From NCBI GenBank assembly GCA_947184155.2, contig CAMXCT020000120.1:62001-126000 (forward strand): 64,000 nucleotides of DNA, read 5' to 3'. A model generated the notes under the pieces. The model did not search any database. It saw only the letters and a program-made list of their open reading frames with translations, and was not told the origin of the DNA. The position numbers were made by a program, and so were the translations under genes. This stretch comes from Cladocopium goreaui (lineage: Eukaryota; Sar; Dinophyceae; Suessiales; Symbiodiniaceae). Shown piece after piece: positions 36,701-46,872 of the stretch (the first letter of the stretch is position 1; each line of letters opens with the position of its first letter).

Positions 36701-37752
36701 CAGATGGGAGGAAGCAAAGCCAGGAACGAGCCCAAAGACCAGCCAGGCCGAGGATGGGGCACAAAGCAAATTGGAGACTCATCGCGATCCTGGCCGGAAA
36801 GATTCTGAAACACATGGAAACAGAGTGCAATCCTTTGAAGGGTAGTAAGCAAATCCATAAACAGGTTGAAGCTGACAAAACCATCGATAGACCTTGCTAC
36901 ATTCCCAGAAGGCCAGATCAAGATTGATGATATTAGCCAAAGTCAGCGCAACAACAAGAAGCAGCAGGGAACCTAAGCTGGATGTTCGGAGAAGGAAATA
37001 ATGAGGAAGCATGTTGGCTGATGTAGTGATACTGCCTGAAGATCCAATCCACCAACAAAACTTTTGAAGATTATTTGCAGATAGCGCGGACAACCTGCAA
37101 TCTCTTCCATCCAAACTACTCCCACCCTCTCCTGTCTTGATTCCACGTAGCGCTTCCAGTCATGAGACCATGTAAGAGGAGTATGTTTCTTCGATCTGCT
37201 TTTGCCAAAGATTTTCACCTTTCGGCGCCAACAGGCCTGCCGGAACTTCTTTGCATCCATGCCGAAAGGCTTTCCACCAGATGTTGAAGCAAGTTCCTTG
37301 GCCACCGTGCTCGGAAGAATCTTCTCTTCTTTGCGACGCAACCCATCTATGACTCGGTCGATGTCCGCCAACTCCTGCACCGTCGCTTCCTTTGGCTTCT
37401 CCGTCGCTTCCTTTGGCTTCTCACCTTTTCTCCGAATCCTGGGCTTGCCGCTGCAGTCACCTGCGGATTCAACCAGCAAACTGTACTCATTGCCGCTCTC
37501 CACATACTCATACCTGAACTGCTTTCCTCCAGAGGTGCCGCAGTCTGCACAAGCAATGCATCTGCCGACAGTCATTGTCGAAGCCCTACCTCTGCGGTAC
37601 GCCTTGCAAAAGCGGCCCACGACCAAGTTGTTCGCCTTGTTGAACCGCTTCACAATCTCCATGAAACTCTTCCGAGGCTCTGCCAGCGGGGCTTTCTCAG
37701 ATGAAAACTGTCGCCACGCCACTCGTTTCCTTTCGGCTGGCTCATCTTCCAT
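33763..37752 (-). CDS. MULE-type transposase with SWIM zinc finger, intron-interrupted
   Basis: Four coding blocks lie in order. 37752-37105 begins MEDEPAERKRVAWRQFSSEK and holds a Cys-rich CIACADCGTSGGKQFRYEY stretch, perhaps a FLYWCH/GCM1-like DNA-binding finger, then a basic linker. 35710-35090 is the transposase core, with LILSADTTFRVEIDGWVW (first Asp) and LPALGQIHSDYFSGLEQIA (second Asp), as in MULE DDE domains. 35010-34510 has MTWAHWWCGLQSF and QQQPEASHAQFKRCLG (candidate third acidic residue). 34410-33763 has the SWIM finger ISCSCWYYQRRGHCPHSW (CxC...CxH) and a basic tail to a TGA stop. The frames change between blocks, so introns or lesions separate them. The first gap holds a 173-bp higher-order repeat. 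Retained motifs suggest recent activity or domestication. Splice sites are not proven. Confidence 0.7.
35811..36415. repeat. 173-bp higher-order tandem repeat in transposase gene
   Basis: Built from three related subunits: A (67 bp, ...CTTTCCGCAAGCTATTTCC...), B (67 bp, ...CTTTCCTCAAGCTATTTCC...) and C (39 bp, a truncated unit ending CTTCCCAGCGA). They repeat as A-B-C, A-B-C, A-B-C, A'. All share CCGTCCAGCATGCTG. Long open frames on both strands are repeat read-through. Confidence 0.9.
36420..37100. other. gap between transposase blocks, content unclear
   Basis: Probably intronic. GC-richer DNA at 36650-36800 is open in several minus-strand frames, but none has MULE motifs. An exon carrying the part between the zinc finger and the first catalytic Asp might be hidden here. 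Confidence 0.3.
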
Positions 37753-37852
37753 CTGGATTGTCCTGGCTCTTTGTATCTGTGAAACGGTGTATCAGTTCAG
37801 CTGCCTGCTCTGCTCCACCCTAGCAACAGACACTCTGCTCCAGGTATGAACG

Positions 37853-38202
37853 GCTGACACGAAGGAAGCATGTCACGGCTGACACGAAGGAAGCATGTCA
37901 CATTGCAGTCACCCATCATAACTGATACGGAAACCTAACTGATACGGAAACCTCACAAGCAAGACTCAAAACCTAGTCTAAGTACATTCAATTCCTGTCT
38001 TTGCCTTTTGCGTCAAATTTATCCAATGTACTCAAATGTGACTACCTCGAAATGAGAAATACCTAACATTTTGCCATCTGTTTTGGACTGCTGCTGCAAG
38101 AAATCCATAGCGAAAGAAAACTCAGCTGTCTGCTGCTATCCCGATGTGAGCACGGTAGCAGCGGATGCACGTGTTCGGATTCTTGCCAAACGATGCACTT
38201 GA
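37853..38202. other. spacer between protease and transposase genes
   Basis: Contains a direct repeat ACGGCTGACACGAAGGAAGC at 37853 and 37877, and a doubled ACTGATACGGAAACCT at 37920-37953. No gene is evident. If the protease and transposase are one transcript, this would be intron. Confidence 0.5.
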
Positions 38203-38499
38203 ATGGGACTGTTCACACATTCAGTTCTAAACATACCCTGTCAAGATTACAATCAGCACATGTGTAGACACCGGATGGTAATTATTAGTATCTCAGATTT
38301 GTGTTTCACAATTGTCCCTGTCTTTCAACAACGCAAAGAGCAAAGGTGGGCTGAGGCACCCAGACTTTTCCGGGATCGTAGGTTTGATGTGGTGTTCCAA
38401 ATAGAGGCTCCACTTGGAATCATCCAACTCAGACCAGCCGAAGAACAATCCCAGGTGAAGCTTGCTACTTGTCGCGCTTGCCTATTTGAAGTCACTGAG

Positions 38500-41400
38500 G
38501 TTGGCACCTTTGCCGGCAACTGGTAGACAGCTATGTATGCCTGCAAGAATGCAATCAGGAGATACATGGCAGTGGGCCTAGCATCCGTTCACCAAATAAA
38601 AGTGTGAGTGTCTATGATCTGCAACCGTTCACCACAGAAAGGTGTGACGGTCTATGATCTGCAACCGTTCACCAGAGAAAGGTGCGAATGTGTATGTCTC
38701 TGAGTTTAGCAAGAAGTATTTGGCCGGATGGTTAGCAATAATCATTTAACCCCACAGAGACGGGAAGCAAAGGGCAAGCAAACTCTCACAATTCAGCTGC
38801 TCTGTCTCTATATTTGCGGGAGCCTCTGTTTTAAGCACCTCATCGAGTGATACCTCGATCGCATCTCAATGGTCAATGACAAAGCCAGAAAAAGGATACA
38901 AAGAACTGCAACATAACGCATCGCAAGCCCACCGCGCCTCAGTCCAGACCGTATCCGAAAACCGGTGCCAGAGGCCGCTTTGAGGATGTTTCACACTTGC
39001 AACATAGTGTCCAGACAGGACCGAGCCGCTGTGGTGGACCACCTGGCCCAAGAACTGGCTTTTCTAAAACAAATCCCTGGATATCCTTTGCTCCAGGACT
39101 GCACAAATAATCCCATTATGTAGATGATTCGAAAACATTTGTCATGTATGTATCGGTTTGATTCGCTGCACTGGCATTTTCTGGGTCTCCGACTGCTTGT
39201 AATTGGTACACGCCAATAGCAGCGGAAAGCACCACCTCTTGGCCAACTTTTTTCACCTTCTTCCTGCACCGAATCAAGCATCTCCACCCCATACATGCTA
39301 TCCCTGCACAAGAGTCTCAATCTGAGGATTTGAGGGTCAGGCTCGCTGCCGTCATAGACCGATTTTTTGAAGTTCAGTACGAGCACCTGCGAATCCAAAT
39401 TGCCGTGTCACACAATCACAACATCTCCATTTGCAACAACACCCAAGAAGGGCCTTCGGGCAGTGAGTGACATGGAGCTGCTTCTCGGAAGGGACCTTCT
39501 GCTGACAGCGCCAACACCTCCGAATCATCTATCAAGCACCCGTGCCATAGAAGAACATGCAATGGGCTGCAACATGCAAACAAACCTCATTGAAACTGCT
39601 AACAACTTGAGCTACCTTGGCTAGCTCTCCAACTGCACCTCCATAAGTTCTCAGCATCCAGCGTCTCCGTCTGAAAGAACGTTTTCAAACAATCCTGCCA
39701 GCAGTGCGCTTGAGCCGACCAATTTTCCATCTTATGTCCTAGCACAATGAACTCAAGTACTGGAATTCACTTGCTTCGGGCAAACCCCGGTGCCACATTC
39801 GAACATACTATATAGAACATACTATATATATAATATTCTGGCTAGCATTTTTGGCTTTACTTGTGAGTCCTTGAAATCTAACAACCCTCACCTTACATGT
39901 GAGAAAAACAATACACCCCGTACTATATGTTCAGCGATGGTTTCCGAACAACTCAGTCCTGCGCGGTACCATCTGCACTCTTGGCAACTTCTAGGTTTAG
40001 ATTCCACCACCTGGCAGGAATTATAGGGGAATGTTTGTGGAGAACAAAAGTCATGAAAACATGGCTGGTACACGTCTCAGATGAACTGGAAGATGCACCG
40101 CATTGCAGGCAGCGCACTTCAGACAAGTGCTTGCCCTGAAAAAGACAAGAGTCAAAACCGAAAGCGCCTGCCACCAGTGACGGCAACGTAACCAACCCTT
40201 GCCTCAAAAAGGCGCTTCACCACTGAGAACCCATCCTGCGCAGTGAACATTGCATTCTACCAGTGAAAGCACATTGTTTGATGTTTGCAATTTCATTGCG
40301 AAGGGATCCTGATGAAGACCATTGTGCAGCTTCTCAAGCAAAAAGGCAGCGAACTCCTGGCGCTGATTGGGAAGAGGAAATCGGAAATGTAATGCTTCTG
40401 CAAACAGTATATCCTGCGCATCCTGGAACCCGCTCATCTTCCCTTCATCCATCCTAATCGCACAGACGACACAGTGCGAGGCTGAATGAAAAATTATCAC
40501 AATGGGCGCAGACAGCTTGTCTTCAAGGAGAGCACTTTGAGCAGCGGACTTTTCGAGAAGACCGTAGAGATCTTCTACACTGGATGAAGCGCATCTCGTG
40601 CGCCAGATGCGGTGTTGCAGGAACTCATATGTCTGCACCACGGTTTTCAAAGGCCTGGCCAGCAAATTTCAGATGGAAAGCACAAGGCCTGAAACTGGAC
40701 CATTGACTACACCGCATCTGTTACTTTAGCTACGACTAGGATACCTTCATGCGAAGTCTATCACCCTAGCTGCGATACTGTTACCCTGGCTGCGCAAACA
40801 CTCCTTATATATTGGCGAATTCACCAGGATTCCTCCATTGCGAAACTGGAAGAAATCTGTTACCCTAGCTGCGAAATATCACAAACACGGCTAAAGCTCT
40901 TACCTTAGCTGCGAAACTGTTACCCTAGCTGCGAATTTGTTTCCCTAGCTGCGAATTTGTTTCCCTAGCTGCGAAATTGTTTCCCTAGCTGCGAATTTGC
41001 TTCCCTAGCTGCGAATTTGTTTCCCTAGCTGCGAAATTGTTTCCCTAGCTGCGAATTTGTTTCCCTAGTTCGCAATTTTGCGAAATTGCTTCCCTAGCTG
41101 CGAATTTGCTTCCCTAGCTGCGAATGTAGTTCCCTAGCTGCGAATTTGTTTCCCTAGCTGCGAAATTGTTTCCCTAGCTGCGAAATTGCTTCGCAATTTT
41201 GCGAAATTGCTTCCCTAGCTGCGAATTTGTTTCCATAGCTGCGAAATTGTTTCCCTAGCTGCGAATTTGTTTCCCTAGCTGCGAAATTGCTTCGCAATTG
41301 TGCGAAATTGCTTCCGAAATTGCTTCCGTAGCTTGCGAAATTGCTTCCCTAGCTGCGAATTTGCTTCCCTAGCTGCGAAATTGCTTCCCTAGCTTGCGAA

Positions 41401-43700
41401 TTTGCTTCCCTAGCTGCGAATTTGTTTCCCTAGCTGCGAAATTGCTTCCCTAGCTGCGAAATTGTTTCCCTAGCTGCGAAATTCTTTCCCTTGCTGCGAA
41501 ATTGTTTCCCTAGCTGCGAATTTGTTTCCCTAGCTGCGAAATTGCTTCCCTAGCTGCGAATTTGTTTCCCTAGCTGCGAAATTCTTTCCCTTGCTGCGAA
41601 ATTGTTTCCCTAGCTGCGAATGTAGTTCCCTAGCTGCGAATTTGCTTCCCTAGCTGCGAATTTGCTTCCCTAGCTGCGAATTTGTTTCCCTAGCTGCGAA
41701 ATTGTTTCCCTAGCTGCGAATTTGTTTCCCTAGCTGCGAAATTCTTTCCCTTGCTGCGAAATTGCTTCCCTAGCTGCGAATTTGTTTCCCTAGCTGCGAA
41801 TTTGCTTCCCTAGCTGCGAAATTGCTTCGCAATTCTGCGAAATTGCTTCCCTAGCTGCGAAATTGTTTCCCTAGCTGCGAAATTCTTTCCCTAGCTGCGA
41901 ATTTGCTTCCCTAGCTGCGAATTTGTTTCCCTAGCTGCGAATTTGTTTCCCTAGCTGCGAATTTGTTTCCCTAGCTGCGAAATTGCTTCGCAATTGTGCG
42001 AAATTGCTTCCCTAGCTCGAAATTGCTTCCGCAGCTTGCGAAATTGCTTCCCTAGCTGCGAATTTGCTTCCCTAGCTGCGAAATTCTTTCCCTTGCTGCG
42101 AAATTGTTTCCCTAGCTGCGAATGTGTTTCCCTAGCTGCGAATGTAGTTCCCTAGCTGCGAATTTGCTTCCCTAGCTGCGAATTTGCTTCCCTAGCTGCG
42201 AAATTGCTTCGCAATTCTGCGAAATTGCTTCCCTAGCTGCGAAATTGCTTCCCTAGCTGCGAATTTGTTTCCCTAGCTGCGAAATTCTTTCCCTTGCTGC
42301 GAAATTGTTTCCCTAGCTGCGAATTTGTTTCCCTAGCTGCGAATGTAGTTCCCTAGCTGCTGCGAAATTGTTTCCCTAGCTGCGAAAGTGCTTCCCTAGC
42401 TGCGAAATTCTTTCCCTTGCTGCGAAATTGTTTCCCTAGCTGCGAATTTGTTTCCCTAGCTGCGAATGTAGTTCCCTAGCTGCGAATTTGTTTCCCTAGC
42501 TGCGAATTTGCTTCCCTAGCTGCGAATTTGTTTCCCTTGCTGCGAAATTGCTTCCCTAGCTTAATTGCAAACCAGTGCTCTGTGCAAGTCTCGTGTCTGA
42601 CCAGAATGAACGAAAAAATGAGCATATTTCCTGCAACAACCGCAAAATATCTGTGTTGATTCCAGACTTTGTCAAAGCACACTGCTTCCATTCAAAATCA
42701 GGCCGGAGCACTCATCGGCTTGTCCATTCTGAAGGTCCTAGGATGAAATGTGGGGACGGTCTGAGAGACTGCTGCTATGAAAACATCGAACCAAACTTCT
42801 CACGGGAGCGACTCATCCACTCGGCAGTCCTTCATCCATTCGCCGCAGAGAAAGTATTGCGTCAGAAAACTGATGCTGGTGAGCACTTGGATTACAGCGT
42901 TGAGGTAGCAGGTTGCACCGCCGTTCTGCAGGCCCGTTTTGCCACCCGTTGCAGCATGGATGTAGACATTGGAACCGTCTTCATACCTGGGACTCTTGCT
43001 TGCTCTGTAAACTTGCTGGAGAGTCGTGCTTGGTGTGAACAGAAGGGTTCCCAAGACACTGGTCCGAGGAAGCTACCGTGATAGCACCGGTTGCCACAAC
43101 ACCTTGAAAAACCATATCTTGTCAACTAAATCTGTTGAAATCCGACTGATGAAAACCGACCAATCTCTTTAGGCATGGACCCACTCATCCTCATCATCTG
43201 GCACATCCGCCAGGAGCCCTGCGTCCCAAGCCTGGCAAAACTATTTCTAAGAAGGAAGCCATCTCTCTATTCCGCAACGTTACAGTCAGCCCATTGTGTG
43301 GAATCGTTCCTTTAACAGCGCAGGGTAGCCTGCTTTCAATCATTGGAATGGATGTTCACACGACGCCCCGACCCACCTGCTTTTCTTCTTCTTGTCCTCC
43401 CGCCTGTGAAGATAAGGCGTAGTCACGCAAACAGTGATGCTCTCCATGGCTGTTTGAACACTGGCTTCTCGAAAGCAATTGGAATCGAAACGCAGGCCTC
43501 CAGGTCGATAGTCCTTGACTGCATGCATAGTTCACCATCTTTCACTTCCTAACACAAATGTTGCAAATGTCAAATCCAATACAGGTGTCAAATCCAACTA
43601 GTTCTTTTTTACGACAGTTCCAGTGCGTCCTCGGCAGTAACTAAAGGCGAATTCCACGGCCACCGTTTCACAGGTGGTGTATGTGGTGACTCATCCTGAC
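38500..43700 (-). CDS. ubiquitin-specific protease (peptidase C19), multi-exon
   Basis: The conserved USP blocks occur in order on the minus strand. The Cys box TGLQNGGATCYLNAVIQVL (about 42940-42880, catalytic Cys codon at 42908-42910) is in an exon starting after CTCCAG near 43015. At 40665-40204, LYGLLEKSAAQSALLED and later QRQEFAAFLLEKLHNGL match the QQDAxEF helix. At 40137-40050, SEVRCLQCGASSSSSET is half of the zinc ribbon. At 39388-39290, VLVLNFKKS is the core strand. At 39260-39205, GQEVVLSAAIGVYQLQA joins at 39042-38940 to VVHHSGSVLSGHYVASVKH and LWHRFSDTVWTE, the His box. At 38540, AYIAVYQLPAK is the last strand. Upstream pieces at 43690-43140 (RTIDLEACVSIPIAFEKPVF; LLADVPDDEDEWVHA) may be N-terminal exons. 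The enzyme would remove ubiquitin from proteins. A 1.7-kb satellite fills the intron after the Cys box. Exon limits are approximate. Confidence 0.75.
38580..38700. repeat. ~40-bp tandem repeat, three copies
   Basis: Three copies of a unit with CCGTTCACCA...AAAGGTGTGA...TCTATGATCTGCAA, inside the protease gene between the His-box exon and the last-strand exon. Confidence 0.8.
40733..42560. repeat. 20-bp satellite array, right copy (protease intron)
   Basis: About 85 copies of the TTCCCTAGCTGCGAATTTGT unit, preceded at 40733-40930 by decayed relatives (CACCCTAGCTGCGATACTG and similar). The palindromic insert TTCGCAATTTTGCGAA or close variants recur at about 41067, 41190, 41292, 41827, 41989 and 42209. 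A GAATGTAG variant recurs at several places. Orientation and variants are as in the 27.7-kb array. Lies between the Cys-box and QQDAxEF-like blocks of the USP gene. Confidence 0.95.
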
Positions 43701-43904
43701 AACTCTAATGGCAATCCAACAAAAACTCTGCTCATTTTCTCTTGATTGTGAAATCTGTGCTATGTCTGTCAAATGATTGCCTTACGCATGAAATCCAGCC
43801 CTATGTTTGACTTGGGTCCCATCCTGGTCGAGACACGCCCTGAACCCCGAATCAGATTTTGTTCTTAACCCCGAATTTAGTCAAATAGTTGTGGGACCTT
43901 GAGA

Positions 43905-44680
43905 TATTCAAATTTCAGCCACGTAGCTTGAGATTCCAGCCCCGTAGCTTGAGATACCTTGAGATACTCAAATTCCAGCCCCGTAGCTTAAGTCACCAGT
44001 GCAATTCCAGCCCCGTAGCTTGAGATACCAGCTCCATGGCTTGAAATACCAGCCCTGTAGCTTGAGATACCAGCCCCCTAGCTTGAGCTACCTTGAGATA
44101 CCAACCCCCTAGCTTGAGATAGCTTGAGATACTCAAATTCAGGCCCCGTAGCTTGAGATACCTTGAGATACTCAAATAACGGCCCCGTAGCTTGAGATAC
44201 CTTGAGATACTCAAATAACGGCCCCGTAGCTTGAGATACCTTGAGATACTCAAATAACGGCCCCGTAGCTTGAGATACCTTGAGATACTAAAATTCCAGC
44301 CCCGTAGCTTGAGATACCTTGAGATACTCAAATTCCAGCCCCGTAGCTTAAGACACCAGTGCAATTCCAGCCCCGTAGCTTGAGATACCTTGAGATACTC
44401 AAATTCCAGCCCCGTAGCTCAAGTCACCAGTGCAATTCCAGCCCCGTAGCTTGAGATACCTTGAGATACTCAAATTCCAGCCCCGTAGCTTAAGTCACCA
44501 GTGCAATTCCAGCCCCGTAGCTTAAGTCACCAGTGCAATTCCAGCCCCGTAGCTTGAGATACCAGCTCCATGGCTTGAAATACCAGCCCTGTAGCTTGAG
44601 ATACCTTGAGATACCAGCCCCCTAGCTTGAGATACCTTGAGATACCAACCCCCTAGCTTGAGATAGCTTGAGATTCATAG
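43905..44680. repeat. ~39-bp tandem repeat array (CCCCGTAGCTTGAGATACC)
   Basis: Roughly 20 imperfect units built from CCAGCCCCGTAGCTTGAGA, TACCTTGAGATACTCAAATT and an alternative AAGTCACCAGTGCAATTCC tail, arranged with higher-order mixing. A 123-codon minus-strand frame through it is an artefact. Confidence 0.92.
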
Positions 44681-44689
44681 TTGAGGAAA

Positions 44690-45490
44690 GTACGCTTCGG
44701 GGTTAAGAAAAGTTAAGCGCTTTGCTGCATCCTGGTCTGCCTCCTCCATTGGCAAAGGCAAAGGAGGAAAGCCACGTTTGCGCCGCGATCGATTCAACTT
44801 TTGCACGGCCTGCCACCATGCGAGTTCGATTGTTACTATGAAAACAAGCTCACCGAGTTATCCAGTTGGTCAAAAATCCGATTAAGAAACACCCAGCCTG
44901 GATTTGTCTGGCCAGTTCTTCACCAGCCAGCGAACCCATCACACGCGGCATCGCGCATGTTTCTGCACCACATGCTGCAGCCACAATGAGCAACGATTGA
45001 GGCACGGCGCATGTTTTTTCACCAAACGATCCCAAATCCCAGAACATTTCTGAATCACTGTGGTATCTGGTACTGCTATTCGCATTTAGTCGACATGCAC
45101 TTTTCGTAATTAGGAATTAGCATTCGCTATTAGAAACGGCTTTTCGTAATTAGACAATACACTGTCTTGCGGAAGTCCGCGCAAATTGCTTAGCAGCAGG
45201 TTGCAGCTGATGGGACAATTTTGGAGCGGGTCGGGTTTGGAAGAATTGTTTGGCAATTGCACCTGGTAGAAAATCTGGGACCTATTTTAGCCTGGTAGAA
45301 TGTGAGCTTCCAATCAACTGGACCAAAACCATACCACCTATATAAAGTCTATCAGGCCTGGGCCATCAGTCTCATGTATTGAATCTGCGATGTCGTACCA
45401 TAGGAGAAAAATGCAGTACAACTCCAGCTGCTTGGGTCTACAGTGATCTACAGTAATTAATCCAACATTGTTTCCAACATATCCATCCAT
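44690..45490. other. non-coding stretch, no clear gene
   Basis: No motif-bearing frame. GTAATTAG words recur near 45095-45160 (TTTTCGTAATTAG twice). Confidence 0.4.
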
Positions 45491-45491
45491 C

Positions 45492-45613
45492 TATCCTCTG
45501 GTAATAACTAACATAGCTATTGAAAATGGCCATAGAAATAGTTGATTTACCCCTTAAAAATGGTGATTTTCCATAGTGTTTTGATGTTTTTTGTATGTTT
45601 ACCAGAGGGTATC
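45492..45613. mobile_element. MITE-like foldback element, CCCTCTGGT family, copy
   Basis: Begins TATCCTCTGGTAATAACTAA and ends TTTACCAGAGGGTATC. AACATAGCTATTGAAAATGG and TTAAAAATGGTGATTTTCCA match the reverse complement of the 3.2-kb copy closely, so the two are inverted copies of one element. Non-coding. Confidence 0.7.
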
Positions 45614-46167
45614 ATCGAACCATGGCCAGCTTCACGGCGAACCGTTGGGGTCAGCCAATCAGCAACTGGGTGCCCCGGCCATCTTCACAGCAATCGGCAT
45701 CCGTAGCACCAACCAACTCCTGGTTGGAAGCCAAGGTCCAGTCTCTCCAGGCTCTGCCCAAGGAAAACCGGTGAAAAATGGGGGTTTCATATGATTTCAT
45801 GGGATTTCATTGGGCTTATGGTGATTTGATGGGATTTCTGATGGTGAAATGGATATGAAAAATGTCTTCCAATCCCCTATCTGGCAAGGTCTATCTTGGG
45901 GATGGTAGTTCAATCCGGAAAAAAAACTGGATTCGGCAGCAAAGCCCTTGGGGGGGCTCAATGTGCTTCCATCAATTTGGCATAGGACTAGCCCAATCAT
46001 TGATTTCTCTTACAAAATATCCCCAGTTATGTTTGCTTTACTCATTATCTATCCCAATTCCTTGAGCCTGTCTTTTGCCTAGTATACATGTTGCGATCTA
46101 ATCAACAAAAGCCCAGAAAACTTCACCCCCCCATAGTGAATTCGGGACTTCATTCCCATAGATGTTC

Positions 46168-46328
46168 CATACATGTCTCATCACCCACCTCCCAAGTCGA
46201 CTCGGCGGCCGGGCCTTGGGCTCTGGTTTCACCACCATCTTGCCACTGCAGCTGTGTAAGGCGCAAGTGCCTGTAGTAGATCGAGGACATATCGTCAATT
46301 TTTGACCGCGCCTTCCACACGGACCTAC
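46168..46328 (-). CDS. possible exon, minus strand, unidentified
   Basis: A frame reads VWKARSKIDDMSSIYYRHLR then LTQLQWQDGGETRAQGPAAE and STWEVGDE, with balanced composition. It would be the last minus-strand coding piece before the switch to plus-strand elements. Another frame is also open. No family recognised. Confidence 0.33.
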
Positions 46329-46872
46329 ATATGTCAATATATGGCTAATTTATGAATCTATGAATTATTAATTTGTTTAAGGTTTCTGTATTGTTAGATG
46401 ATTATATATATATGGGAAATAAGGTGTTTGGCTACAGCTCCCCACGCCACGTACCAAACCCTTAGCGGATCGTCGAAGCCACGGTTCGCGGGCGCTGCTG
46501 CTTCAGCACTCCAGCGCCTTTTTTGTCTTGTGCTCTGTAACTCCTGTGCAGAGTTACATCACCTTGGCTTCTCTTCTTCGTCTTCACCGTTAAGGACATC
46601 TTGAACCTTGCGGCGCCTGACGACCAGGACTTCACGGTGTATGCCTCTTACCTTGTTGGCCTTCCTCATCCTCATTTCGTTCACTGTCGGTAAGAATTAC
46701 TCCTTCACAGAGACGCGCGGGTCGAAGGGCACGAGCTCGAGCAAGACTCAGGCTCCACTTGCACAAAAGAGGTTTGTGCCTGCTGGACAATCAAAGCTTG
46801 CATCGAATCTGGACCACACTCCAAAGCCATCACTCGCGAGACCCGGGTCTTTTTCGCAAAATCAAAGAAGCT

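Noticed and set aside
27742-42560. CRISPR-like array (regular short repeats)
   Set aside because: Units are head-to-tail with no unique spacers, in eukaryotic DNA with introns; it is a satellite.
43993-44364. 123-codon minus-strand frame with LKLRGxxLSISRY repeats
   Set aside because: Repeat read-through of the 39-bp array; no unique coding flank.
25400-46300. Terminal inverted repeats enclosing the whole transposase/protease block
   Set aside because: No long inverted match was seen by eye between the two sides; a computed search is needed before claiming one large element.
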